DNA from: an uncultured Rhodospirillales bacterium
Lineage (GTDB): Bacteria; Pseudomonadota; Alphaproteobacteria; Acetobacterales; Acetobacteraceae
Length of the DNA: 64,000 bases
Assembly (NCBI GenBank): GCA_903835235.1
Contig: CAILMF010000015.1
Location: forward strand, 124,001-188,000
Direction of reading: 5' to 3'
Under the pieces are notes generated by a model, which made no database searches, was not told where the DNA came from, and saw nothing but the letters and a program-made list of their open reading frames with translations. This document shows positions 55,876 through 64,000 of the stretch, piece by piece. Positions within the stretch are counted from its first letter, which is position 1. Every line of letters starts with the position of its first letter. A program made the translations under genes and the position numbers.

Positions 55876-56053
55876 TGGGCAAGTGGTTCGCCATTGAGGT
55901 GGCTCTGGACAGCTTCTCGCAGGATTCGGGCATCACTGTGAAGGGGCCTTGAAACATCCGGCAACATATTGATTGGCCCCGTCGCGCCGCCTTCTCGCCG
56001 TCGCCAGGCCGTTGCGCTAGCCTTCGCACCAGCAACGGCAGGAGACGCCCGAG

Positions 56054-56683
56054 ATGATTGAACTGCACACCTGGAACACCCCCAACGGCCGCAAGATCAG
56101 CGTGGCGCTGGAGGAGATGGGGCTGCCCTACAAGGTGTTCCCCGTGAATATCAGCAAGGATGAGCAGTTCAAGCCGGACTTCCTGAAGATCAGCCCCAAC
56201 AACCGCATTCCCGCGATCATCGACCCCGATGGCCCCGGCGGTTCTCCGATCAGCGTGTTCGAATCGGGCGCGATTCTTCTGTACCTCGGCGAGAAGACCG
56301 GCAAGTTCCTGCCGGCGGACCTGCGCGCCCGCGTGCCGGTGCTGGAATGGCTGATGTGGCAGATGGGCGGCTTCGGCCCCATGCCCGGCCAAGTGCACCA
56401 CTTCCTTCAGGTCAGCGACCCCACGGACCAGAAGTATGGTCTGGCACGCTACCAGAAGGAGACTGAGCGGCTTTACGGCGTGCTCGACCGGCGTCTGGCG
56501 ATCTCCGAATACGTGGCGACGGCGGGCGAGCCGAGCGTCGCCGATTTTGCCATCCTCGGCTGGGCCTGGCGGCATGAGCGGCACCGCGTGGACCTGGCGC
56601 GCTTTCCGCAGGTGAAGCGCTGGTACGAGGCGATGATGGCGCGGCCGGCGACTGCACGCGGCTTCGAGGTGGCGCTTTCCTGA
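56054..56683 (+). CDS. Glutathione S-transferase, Ure2p/YfcG-like (second copy)
   Basis: 209 residues. NTPNGRKISVALEEMGLPYKVFPVNISKDEQF, then NNRIPAIIDPDGPGGSPISVFESGAILLYLGEKTG, the Nu-class pattern shared with the gene at 37270, but shorter at the C-terminus (no acidic tail after the helical domain). Probably a glutathione-dependent disulfide reductase or peroxidase. Own transcript; ggagacgccc upstream. Confidence 0.88.
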   Translation: MIELHTWNTPNGRKISVALEEMGLPYKVFPVNISKDEQFKPDFLKISPNNRIPAIIDPDGPGGSPISVFESGAILLYLGEKTGKFLPADLRARVPVLEWLMWQMGGFGPMPGQVHHFLQVSDPTDQKYGLARYQKETERLYGVLDRRLAISEYVATAGEPSVADFAILGWAWRHERHRVDLARFPQVKRWYEAMMARPATARGFEVALS

Positions 56684-56977
56684 GGGACCCGCAGGGAGCA
56701 AGCCGCTCGCCCTTTGGCCAATTACCAGCGACTGGTTCAAGTAGCGCCTCGAACCAGAGCTGGCCTGCAGCGAGGAGCCGGGCCTTGTTCGGAGAAGCCA
56801 TGGGTACGACGACTGGCAAGCGATTGCCCGTCCGATGTCGTCGACGCAGGTCCGCACGTTCCTGTTCCATGGTGCCGTGGCCACGGCAGGCGAGCGTCGG
56901 TGCGCTTGATCGTTTGACGGACCGCCTCGTCGACTGTATGACGCGACCTGCATACGTCGTGAGCCTGTCATACCCGA

Positions 56978-57066
56978 GGAGGGGTGGCCGAGTGGCTGAA
57001 GGCGACGGTTTGCTAAACCGTTATAGGGGTAACACCCTATCGAGGGTTCGAATCCCTTCCCCTCCT
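56978..57066 (+). tRNA. tRNA-Ser(GCU)
   Basis: Acceptor stem GGAGGGG (56978-56984) pairs with CCCCTCC (57059-57065). D-arm TGGCCGAGTGGCTGAAGG, anticodon arm ACGGT-TTGCTAA-ACCGT with anticodon GCT, a long variable arm (taggggtaacaccctat) as expected of class II tRNA, T-arm GAGGG-TTCGAAT-CCCTT. The CCA end is not encoded. The discriminator base at 57066 is T, where bacterial tRNA-Ser usually has G. Confidence 0.95.
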
Positions 57067-57643
57067 TTCCCTTCGATGGGTTAGGAGCCGATATCCGCAA
57101 AAATTCGACATTTTACAACGTTTTTCCAGGCGCTCGGACGCCTTTTGTGGCCGTTACCGTTTGGCGCGAGATAATTGACGTCGCGTGGCTTGAATGTACG
57201 CTGGCCACGCGTGCGACCGTCTCCGCCGGCTCGTCAGGTCGAGAGAGTGTGCTTTGCGGCGCCGGGTCAGGACATGCGGCCCTGGATGTCGTGCCGCGGT
57301 GTTTGGCTGCCGAGATCCTGGTCAAGCGCCGTGGCGAGCCTCCGTGACCATCATTTGGAACTTGTTTGGCGGCCTGGTCGTAAGCAAACCGCTTCGGTAG
57401 CGGCGAGTCGAACGCGAAGAACGCGGCACAGCGATGCCGATGAGAAGGGGCCTTCCACGCCAACAGGTCAGGGTCGAAGCGGCAACAAAGGCTTCACGTC
57501 GAGACGTCTTCGATTGTATCGACCATGACCTGAAGCTGCACGCTCCAGCCAAATCTACCGCGCTGAGGGGGCGCCTGACGGCTTGACCCGCCCGACATCG
57601 ACCCGTAAGGCCGCGCGAAAGCCAGCCCACGGAACCAGTCGCC
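57067..57643. other. Gene-less stretch, possible remnant DNA, after tRNA-Ser
   Basis: 577 nt with no convincing gene. Open frames on both strands (for example 57113-57463 minus, 57175-57528 plus) have no starts, ribosome sites or composition to support them. Base composition drops to a lower GC than upstream DNA. I found no intact transposase, integrase or repeat of the tRNA 3' end in it. Confidence 0.5.
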
Positions 57644-58525
57644 ATGTCCGACTCCCCTGACCCCATGCAGAGCCTCGCCGGCGCGTTGCCCTACCTCAAG
57701 CGCTACGATGACCAGATCATCGTCGTTAAGTATGGCGGCCACGCTATGGGGGAGGAAGAGACAGCGCTGCGTTTCGGCCGCGACATCGCACTGCTGGAGC
57801 AGGTCGGGGTCAATCCGGTAGTGGTTCACGGTGGGGGCCCGCAGATCAACGCCATGCTGAAGCGGCTGAATGTGAAGTCCACCTTCGTGCAGGGGCTTCG
57901 GGTCACCGACGCTGAGATGCTCGACGTTGTTGAGATGGTTCTGGCAGGACCTGTCAACAAGCAGGTTGCCGAAAGCATCACCCGGGCTGGCGTCATCGCG
58001 GTTGGTATATCCGGCAAGGATGGAGGTTTGGTGAGAGCCCGAAGGCTGACCCGAACCTACCGTGACCCCGCCAGTAACATTGAGCAGGTGCTTGATCTGG
58101 GTTTTGTCGGCGAACCGGAAAGCATAGACACCAGAGTTCTGAAGCTGCTGATTGGAGCGGATATTGTGCCCGTCATCGCGCCTGTCGGTGTTGGTTCTGA
58201 TGGACAGACCTACAACATCAATGCTGATACGGTTGCTGGTGCCATTGCTGGTGCTTTGGGAGCGGAAAGAATGCTCATGCTTACCGACGTTCCCGGCGTG
58301 CTCGGCCCGGATGGGGAGCTTGTTCCCGAAATGACCATCCGTGAGGTCAAGGCTGGCATTGAGGCGGGTTGGATCAGCGGCGGTATGATTCCGAAGGTCG
58401 AGACGTGCATCTATGCGGTTGAGAAAGGCGTGAAGGGTGCTGTCATCCTGGACGGGCGGGTGCCTCATGCGGTGCTGCGGGAACTGTTCACGAAAGCCGG
58501 GGCCGGCACGCTGATCAAGGCATGA
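57644..58525 (+). CDS. argB: Acetylglutamate kinase
   Basis: 293 residues from ATG 57644. [10 protein letters not shown] (Lys phosphate site), [56 protein letters not shown] and [41 protein letters not shown]. Full-length; phosphorylates N-acetylglutamate in arginine synthesis. Codon use is unusual for the window: many codons end in T or A (gttggtatatccggc, tttggtgag), which suggests acquisition from a lower-GC donor or a second copy. Confidence 0.93.
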   Translation: MSDSPDPMQSLAGALPYLKRYDDQIIVVKYGGHAMGEEETALRFGRDIALLEQVGVNPVVVHGGGPQINAMLKRLNVKSTFVQGLRVTDAEMLDVVEMVLAGPVNKQVAESITRAGVIAVGISGKDGGLVRARRLTRTYRDPASNIEQVLDLGFVGEPESIDTRVLKLLIGADIVPVIAPVGVGSDGQTYNINADTVAGAIAGALGAERMLMLTDVPGVLGPDGELVPEMTIREVKAGIEAGWISGGMIPKVETCIYAVEKGVKGAVILDGRVPHAVLRELFTKAGAGTLIKA

Positions 58526-59233
58526 ACTACAACCCAAGGTAGCGCATTCATTTTCTTGTTCCCGAAAATGGGATGGCCTTACCCTGAATGCTTGTTTTAA
58601 GGTTTGCTCCCGTAGCGGAACGTCCTTTACCATCCTGGATGTCTACTGAAATTCTACGACGGAGAGGCAACAAAAGGCGCGATAGACCGCGCCTGTGCCG
58701 TTGCATCCATCTACCTGTGGTTCGGCGTCGGCGGAGCGAAGCAGGATAGCGGAAGCCGGACCAAACGCGAATTTCTGCGATCTGCTGAGAGCGACCACGG
58801 TTGTGATCTACGAGGCAGCCAGCTCGTTACGGAACGCCCGGCTGGGCATACCGGAATTTAGCGTAGACCCCCCCAGCCGGGCTTGGCGACGCCGCATCTG
58901 GGCGGCTGGCGCGCGGACAGCCAAGTCGTTGTGTGGCCCCGGCTGTGGCGCAAACCTTCTGGTAGATGGTTCCTCCCGCAGAGGACTGTCGTCAAACGCT
59001 ACGGGATCGACATGGCCCTGCCTGTAAACTGGCGCCGTCCGACGCCCTTCAGTTGTGGATGCCTTAGAATTGGTTGCGCAAAACAGTTCACAGTATCATC
59101 GATAATCCCGTCGAGTTTTCACTTTGAACGCTGAACCAGCAGACGAAGGCCACAACATCGGCGAGTTTTGACGGGTTGCGGCTCCGCTGCCGGCAGGCAT
59201 ACTGCTGGTAACGTGAGACAGAGGGAATGCACC
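58526..59233. other. Gene-less, lower-GC stretch between argB and the reductase gene
   Basis: 708 nt without a supported gene. It contains small palindromes: cattttc/gaaaatg (58549-58570), and aggcgcg/cgcgcct (58675-58694), which on the minus strand is followed by TTTTG and could act as a terminator. Short frames such as 58695-59027 look like chance translation. Probably eroded DNA. Confidence 0.5.
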
Positions 59234-60298
59234 ATGGGCAATCGCATCGCCATCATCGGCGCCGGCGCGGTCGGCGGTTATGCTGGCGCACACATGGTGC
59301 AGGCCGATGAGGACGTCACATTCGTCGATATGTGGCCCGAAAACGTGGAGGCGATGCGCACCAAGGGTCTGCGCATCAGTCACATCAAGGACGTTCCTGA
59401 ATTCACAGTTCCTGTGAAGGCGATTCACCTGACGGAATTGCAGCAAGTTTCCAAGGGTGCGCCATTCGACATCGTATTCATTTGTGTGAAGTCATACGAC
59501 ACTGCCTGGGCCACCCTCATGGCAAGGCAATACTTGGCGCCCAGCGGCTATATGGTCAGCCTGCAGAACTGCATGAACGAGGAAACCATCGCCGAGATCG
59601 TCGGCTGGGGCCGAACCCTCGGCGCCATTGCCTCATCCATCACGGTGGAGCTGTGTGAGCCAGGGCATGTACGCCGCGCCAGCGGCAAGGGTGGGGCGGC
59701 ACATACGGTGTTTCGCGTCGGCGAAGTGCACGGGCGTATTACTGATCGGGCCAATGAGGTGGGCCGGCTCTGCGCGCTTTCGGACAGTTGCGTCGTGACC
59801 AACAACCTTTGGGGCGAACGGTGGTCCAAGCTGGTGACCAACGCGATGGCGAATGGGCTGTCGGCCTGCACCGGTCTTGTCAGCAAGGATATCCTGCTGA
59901 ACGACCAACTCCGGCAGTTCGGCGCGCGCCTTGGCAGCGAAGCCATCCGGGTTGGCCAGGCGTTGGGCTATGAACTGGAGGAGGTTCACCACATGGCGCC
60001 GGAGCTTATTGCCAAGGCTGGCGAGGGAGACCCTGAGGCGCGAGCGGAGTACGACTCGCACCGGATCAAGGAGGCCAACAAGCCCGGTGGTGGCGCGCAT
60101 CGGCCGAGCATGGGCCAGGACATGGTCAAAGGGCGCCGGACCGAGATCGAGTTCCTGAACGGCTTCATTGTCGACAAGGCCAAGGCGATCGGCCTCTCCA
60201 CGCCGGCGAATGCGGCACTGACGGAGATCGTCAAGCGTGTCGAGAAGGGAGAACTCCCTGCCGACCCACGGCACATCCTTGACCTGCGTCTGAACTAG
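59234..60298 (+). CDS. Ketopantoate reductase family protein (PanE/ApbA)
   Basis: 354 residues from ATG 59234 (MGNRIAIIGAGAVGGYAG). NAD(P)-binding GAGAVGG, VFICVKSYDT, VSLQNCMNEETIAEI, the catalytic-region Lys in WGERWSKLVTNAMANGLSACTG, and a C-terminal RRTEIEFLNGFIVDKAKAIGLSTPANAAL. Longer than standard PanE (about 300), so more likely a 2-dehydropantoate-like reductase acting on another 2-keto acid. Next to TctC and LLM genes. Confidence 0.85.
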   Translation: MGNRIAIIGAGAVGGYAGAHMVQADEDVTFVDMWPENVEAMRTKGLRISHIKDVPEFTVPVKAIHLTELQQVSKGAPFDIVFICVKSYDTAWATLMARQYLAPSGYMVSLQNCMNEETIAEIVGWGRTLGAIASSITVELCEPGHVRRASGKGGAAHTVFRVGEVHGRITDRANEVGRLCALSDSCVVTNNLWGERWSKLVTNAMANGLSACTGLVSKDILLNDQLRQFGARLGSEAIRVGQALGYELEEVHHMAPELIAKAGEGDPEARAEYDSHRIKEANKPGGGAHRPSMGQDMVKGRRTEIEFLNGFIVDKAKAIGLSTPANAALTEIVKRVEKGELPADPRHILDLRLN

Positions 60299-60383
60299 CT
60301 TGCGCTGCTTCAACGGGTTGCCGGCCGGCTCAACGGGTGACTTCGGGTTAATCCGCGGCACCCCCTGAAGGGACTGAAACGTC

Positions 60384-61340
60384 GTGCTTCCTTTCCTCTT
60401 CGCTTGGCTCGCTTTGGTCGCCTCTCCGGCCATGGCGCAGACCTACCCGGACCGCACCGTTACCATCGTGGCCGCCGGTGCCGCGGGTGGACCGACCGAC
60501 ACCATCACCCGCATCGTTGCCGATAGTATGGGCCAGCATCTTGGTCAGGCAGTGGTGGTGGAAAGCATCGGCGGCACCGTAGTGGGTCCTCAGCGTGTCG
60601 CCGCGGCCAGGCCGGACGGCTATACCCTGCTGATCAACAACATCGGCATGGCAGCCAGCGCGACCCTGTTTCGCCGGCTGCCTTACGATGTGCCGGGCGC
60701 CTTTGCCCCGCTCGGTATCGTTTCGGATGCGGCGATGACGATCATCACGCGTACCGGCTACCCCGCCCAGAACCTGCGCGACGTCATGGCATCCCTGAAG
60801 GAGCGCGGTGACGGCCTGAACATGGCAACGGCGGGCATCTCCTCTGCCGCCAACCTGTGCGCTTTGCTGGTTCAGCACGCCGCAGGGGCAGGCGCTACAC
60901 TTGTGGCATTCCGAGGGACCGCGCCCGCGATCGTGGAGTTGATGGCTGGGCGCATCGACATGCTTTGCGACCAGGCGACGAACACGGTGCCGTATATCCG
61001 CGACGGTAGGGTCGCGGCCTGGGGTGTTTCCAGCCCGAACCGTCTGCAGGGGTTGCCGAACCTGCCCACAACGGCTGAGGCGGGCTTTCCCAGCATCGCC
61101 ATGAGCACATGGCATGGGCTCTACGCACCAGCCGGTACGCCTGAGGTGGTTCAGCGGCGTATCTCCACCGCGTTGCGCGCGGCCCTGCATGAGCCCAAGC
61201 TTCGTGGTCGGTACGCCGAGTTGTTGACTGACGTCCCGAGCGACGAGCGTGCCAGCATCGATTTCCATCGCCGATTCGTCAGCGAGGAAGTCGCGCGTTG
61301 GCGTCCGATCATCCAAGCCGCGAACCAGTTCGCTGATTGA
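60384..61340 (+). CDS. TctC/Bug-family receptor
   Basis: 318 residues, GTG start with gaagggactg upstream. Signal LPFLFAWLALVASPAMAQ, then YPDRTVTIVAAGAAGGPTDTITRIVAD, VVVESIGGTVVGPQRVAAARPDGYTLL and VAFRGTAPAIVELMAGRIDM. Fourth Bug-type receptor of the window and the most divergent (the usual ENRxGA motif reads ESIGGT). 13 nt before an LLM oxidoreductase gene. Confidence 0.87.
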   Translation: MLPFLFAWLALVASPAMAQTYPDRTVTIVAAGAAGGPTDTITRIVADSMGQHLGQAVVVESIGGTVVGPQRVAAARPDGYTLLINNIGMAASATLFRRLPYDVPGAFAPLGIVSDAAMTIITRTGYPAQNLRDVMASLKERGDGLNMATAGISSAANLCALLVQHAAGAGATLVAFRGTAPAIVELMAGRIDMLCDQATNTVPYIRDGRVAAWGVSSPNRLQGLPNLPTTAEAGFPSIAMSTWHGLYAPAGTPEVVQRRISTALRAALHEPKLRGRYAELLTDVPSDERASIDFHRRFVSEEVARWRPIIQAANQFAD

Positions 61341-61353
61341 GGAAAGTAGCGCT

Positions 61354-62214
61354 ATGAGCCTGGGTCGACTCGGTGTTTGGTATTCCACCGACAAGCTCGA
61401 TGCTGTCGGCCTGCGTGGTCTGCTCGGCGTGGTGGAAGCCAATGGCTACGGCAGCTTCTGGTACCCGGAATCGCGCGGCTACGAGAGCCTCTCCCTCGCT
61501 GCCTTCCTGCTTGGCAACAGCACCAAGCTGGTGGTGGGCAGCAGTATCGCGAACATCTACGCACGCGACGCCTTCACGGCGCGGCGCGGGATGCTCTCCT
61601 TGAATGCCCTGTACGGCGACCGCTTCGTGCTGGGCCTAGGCGTTAGCCATAAGCCGATGGTGGAGGGACTGCGGGGCCACAGCTACGACAAACCCATTCC
61701 TGCCATGCGCAGATACCTGGACGGCATGCAGCAGAACGAGGCTGGTGCTGCCGACTGGCCGGTTGTCCTTGCTGCACTTGGGCCCTTGATGCTGAAGCTG
61801 GCGGCGGCCCGAACCAAGGGTGCGGTCCCCTATAACGTCACGCCTGCGCATACCGCGGAGGCTGCCGCGGCGCTGGGGCCGGATAAATGGCTGGCGGTGG
61901 AACAAAAGGTCTGCCTTGAGCCTGACCTGGCCAAGGCGCGCGAACTCGGTCGCAAGGAATTGGCGCGCTACATGCCCATGCCAAACTACCGCAACAACTG
62001 GTTGCGACTGGGCTTCAGCGAGGCTGAATTGGACAACGGCGGCAGCGACCGCTTCATCGACGCCATGGTGCTGAATGGTGGGCCGGAAAACATCAAGCGC
62101 GGCCTTCGCGCACATTTTTCCGCCGGTGCTACGCATGTGGCCATACAGCCCGTGCATGCCGAGGGCGACGTTGCCGCCCGCGACGCTACACTGAAGGCCT
62201 TGGCGGACACATGA
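61354..62214 (+). CDS. LLM-class (F420-dependent-type) oxidoreductase
   Basis: 286 residues from ATG 61354, with gaggaaag. Luciferase-like TIM barrel: LGRLGVWYSTDKLDAVGLRGLLGVVEANGYGSFWYPES, LVVGSSIANIYARDAF, GDRFVLGLGVSHKPMVEGLRG. Resembles the probable F420-dependent group typified by TIGR03620. Cofactor (F420 or FMN) cannot be decided from sequence alone; see the F420-type neighbour at 63225. Substrate unknown. Confidence 0.82.
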   Translation: MSLGRLGVWYSTDKLDAVGLRGLLGVVEANGYGSFWYPESRGYESLSLAAFLLGNSTKLVVGSSIANIYARDAFTARRGMLSLNALYGDRFVLGLGVSHKPMVEGLRGHSYDKPIPAMRRYLDGMQQNEAGAADWPVVLAALGPLMLKLAAARTKGAVPYNVTPAHTAEAAAALGPDKWLAVEQKVCLEPDLAKARELGRKELARYMPMPNYRNNWLRLGFSEAELDNGGSDRFIDAMVLNGGPENIKRGLRAHFSAGATHVAIQPVHAEGDVAARDATLKALADT

Positions 62215-62253
62215 GCCGATCGGCCCGCGCCCGGCAGGGCGCGGGCCGAGGCA

Positions 62254-63147
62254 TCAAACGACGTCGGAGATCGCAAGCTTCCAGCGCTTCATCAGGGCCA
62301 GATGCGTGGCCTTATCCGTGGCGCTGATCCGCTTGTGACTGGCGTTGCTGAAGGTATTGTGCAGCACGATCCGGTTCACGCCTGCGCGCTTCCAGGCGCG
62401 GGCTTCGTCCTGCCATTCACGCTCACCGCCCTCGGCGCAGGACATCCAGATTTCCAGGCCCATGGCAGCCGGGTCGCGCCCTGCCGCTTCGGTAAGCCGC
62501 TTCAGTTCGTCGAAGCGGGCATTGACCTCGGCCCCTGCCGGAAGCGCCAACTGGATCCAGCCATCACCGAGGCGCGCCGTGCGCTCAAGCGTCTCCTGCA
62601 CATGGCCACCGAACCAGATGGGCACCTTGCCCCCCGGCGGACGTGGGTTGATGCCAACGTTGGGGAGGTTGTGCCACTGGCCCTGATAGCTGACGAACTC
62701 CTCGGCCCAGAGTTGTTGCATCACTTCCACCTGCTCGACGCTGCGCCGCCCGCGGTTGCGGAAATTTTCGCCCAGGCCGATGAACTCAGGCTCATTCCAG
62801 CCCACGCCCACGCCCAACCTGAAACGGCCCTCGCACAGCACAGCAAGGCAGGCGGCCTGTTTGGCAACCAGGACAGTCTGCCGCTGAGGCAGAATGAGTA
62901 CCTGGGTGGAAAAGCTCATCTTCGGCGCAAGTGCGGCCAGGTAGCCGAACAGAACGAAGGGGTCGTGATAGAGATTGCTTGCTTTTGGCCGCCCCCCTGC
63001 GCCCAAGGTCGCCGGATTGGCCCCCAGCACATGGTCAGGCAGCATCAGGTCATCGAAGCCGAGTTCTACCGCGAGCGCTGTGACCTCTCGTACCGTCGCG
63101 GGGTCGCCCCCGATGTCGCCGAACGGCGGTGCATACCCGAGTTGCAT
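62254..63147 (-). CDS. LLM-class (F420-dependent-type) oxidoreductase
   Basis: 297 residues from ATG 63147, with ggaggaggtt as ribosome site. Barrel start MQLGYAPPFGDIGGDPATVREVTALAVELGFDDLMLPDHVLG, then LSFSTQVLILPQRQTVLVAKQAA and GRFRLGVGVGWNEPEFIGLGENF..RGRRSVEQVEVM, matching the TIGR03619-type LLM group. Convergent with the LLM gene at 61354 and divergent (77 nt) from the Fgd-like gene. Confidence 0.84.
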   Translation of the reverse strand: MQLGYAPPFGDIGGDPATVREVTALAVELGFDDLMLPDHVLGANPATLGAGGRPKASNLYHDPFVLFGYLAALAPKMSFSTQVLILPQRQTVLVAKQAACLAVLCEGRFRLGVGVGWNEPEFIGLGENFRNRGRRSVEQVEVMQQLWAEEFVSYQGQWHNLPNVGINPRPPGGKVPIWFGGHVQETLERTARLGDGWIQLALPAGAEVNARFDELKRLTEAAGRDPAAMGLEIWMSCAEGGEREWQDEARAWKRAGVNRIVLHNTFSNASHKRISATDKATHLALMKRWKLAISDVV

Positions 63148-63224
63148 CTGAACCTCCTCCGCTGGCTTGGTGCCGGCCTTGGCGCAGTCTATAGATTCGC
63201 CGCAGAAGTTGGGGAGAGGGCATC

Positions 63225-64000
63225 ATGCTGAAGCTGGGCTATAAGGCATCCGCCGAACAATTCGCGCCCTCGAAGCTGCTGGGCTTCGGCATCCTGGCCG
63301 AACAGGTCGGCTTCGACAGCTGCTTCATCAGCGACCATTTCCAGCCGTGGAAGCATACCGACGGCCACGCGCCCTATTCGCTGGCCTGGCTGGGTGCGCT
63401 GGGGGCCAGGACCGAGCGACTGATCATGGGTACCTCGGTGCTCACGCCCACTTTCCGCTATCATCCCTCTATCGTCGCGCAGGCCTTCGGCACCCTGGGG
63501 GCGATGTTCCCCGGGCGGGTCATCCTCGGCATCGGCACCGGTGAAGGCCTGAACGAAGTTCCAAGTACCGGCCAGCCCTGGCCTGAGTTCAAGGAACGCT
63601 TCGCCCGCATGCGGGAGGCCGTGCAACTGATGCGCAGGCTCTGGACCGAGGACCGCGTCTCCTTCGAAGGGCAATACTACAAGACCGAGAATGCCACGAT
63701 CTACGACCGGCCGGAGACGCCGGTGCCGATCTGGGTCGCCGCTGCCGGTGCCATGGTTGCCAAGTATGCCGGGCGTGGCGGCGACGGCTTCATCTGTACC
63801 AGCGGCAAGAAGCGTGAGCTCTACGAGGAGACCCTGCTGCCGAATGTGAAGGCTGGCCTGGAAGCTGCCGGGGCGCCGAAGCCGGACTACGAAAACATGA
63901 TCGAGGTGAAGGTCAGCTTCGATACCGACCGCGACCGCGCCCTGCAGGATACCCGGCATTGGGCCGCCCTCGCGCTGACGCCTGAGGAAAAGATGACGGT
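63225..64000 (+). CDS. fgd: F420-dependent glucose-6-phosphate dehydrogenase-like protein (partial)
   Basis: 258 codons visible, cut by the window end. The sequence [56 protein letters not shown]-like block, [30 protein letters not shown] and [15 protein letters not shown] follow mycobacterial Fgd1 closely. Fgd1 catalytic/binding residues are kept: His38, Trp42 and Glu107 here correspond to His40, Trp44 and Glu109. The two phosphate-binding residues nearer the C-terminus lie outside. Reduces F420 with a sugar phosphate; actual sugar unproven. Confidence 0.85.
   Translation, partial: MLKLGYKASAEQFAPSKLLGFGILAEQVGFDSCFISDHFQPWKHTDGHAPYSLAWLGALGARTERLIMGTSVLTPTFRYHPSIVAQAFGTLGAMFPGRVILGIGTGEGLNEVPSTGQPWPEFKERFARMREAVQLMRRLWTEDRVSFEGQYYKTENATIYDRPETPVPIWVAAAGAMVAKYAGRGGDGFICTSGKKRELYEETLLPNVKAGLEAAGAPKPDYENMIEVKVSFDTDRDRALQDTRHWAALALTPEEKMT

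Noticed and set aside
56732-56757. Inverted repeat ctggttc/gaaccag as terminator of the GST gene
   Set aside because: Short stem, 12-base loop and no T-run; too weak to call.
57113-57463. Possible 116-codon minus-strand gene or transposase remnant
   Set aside because: No recognised motif, no ribosome site, and overlapping frames on the other strand are equally long.
58695-59027. 110-codon plus-strand frame downstream of argB
   Set aside because: Low-complexity composition, no start context, no recognised domain.

Overview
The window is high-GC, tightly packed DNA from an alphaproteobacterium, most likely an Acetobacteraceae member near Roseomonas. Three things point there: the run rpmG / S41 peptidase / rnr / topA / dprA / plsY / pyrC-like / pyrB / ruvX facing gatC-gatA-gatB, the abundance of orphan TctC-type (Bug) periplasmic binding proteins, and the complete urt urea-transport operon. 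This placement is inferred from gene content only.

Layout. 1-7430 (minus strand) is one co-directional run: 2OG-Fe(II) oxygenase, GST, TctC receptor, ModA-like binding protein, a small HisKA-like protein that lacks the phospho-accepting His, a DctP-type binding protein and a hybrid sensor kinase cut by the window start. 7625-16872 (plus) is an overlapping seven-gene operon for a Dpp/Opp-type importer plus hydantoinase/oxoprolinase subunits HyuB and HyuA; a 24-bp tandem repeat sits on the hyuB/hyuA junction. 16888-22457 (minus) is urtABCDE, with two palindromic elements between urtD and urtE and a sigma-54-like promoter in front of urtA. 22635-24329 holds an EamA exporter and a metallo-hydrolase.

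24410-29913 is a polysaccharide O-acetylation island (MBOAT/AlgI, two AlgJ/AlgX-like proteins, AlgF-like) with a GH5 glycosidase and no visible synthase. 30060-33121 has two overlapping TctC genes and a zinc alcohol dehydrogenase. 33137-40433 is mixed: an orphan membrane protein, a KGG stress protein, a short LuxR-type regulator, a class V aminotransferase with GST and VOC genes, a PleD-like diguanylate cyclase and rpmG.

40579-55549 is core housekeeping: nucleic-acid enzymes, pyrimidine synthesis with an apparently non-catalytic dihydroorotase partner, lipid synthesis, and the GatCAB amidotransferase. After tRNA-Ser(GCU) at 56978-57066 the composition changes: 57.07-59.23 kb is visibly less GC-rich and mostly non-coding apart from argB. 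The end of the window (59.2-64 kb) carries a PanE/ApbA-type reductase, another TctC, and three luciferase-like (LLM) oxidoreductases. The last of these closely resembles mycobacterial F420-dependent glucose-6-phosphate dehydrogenase, suggesting that this bacterium uses cofactor F420.
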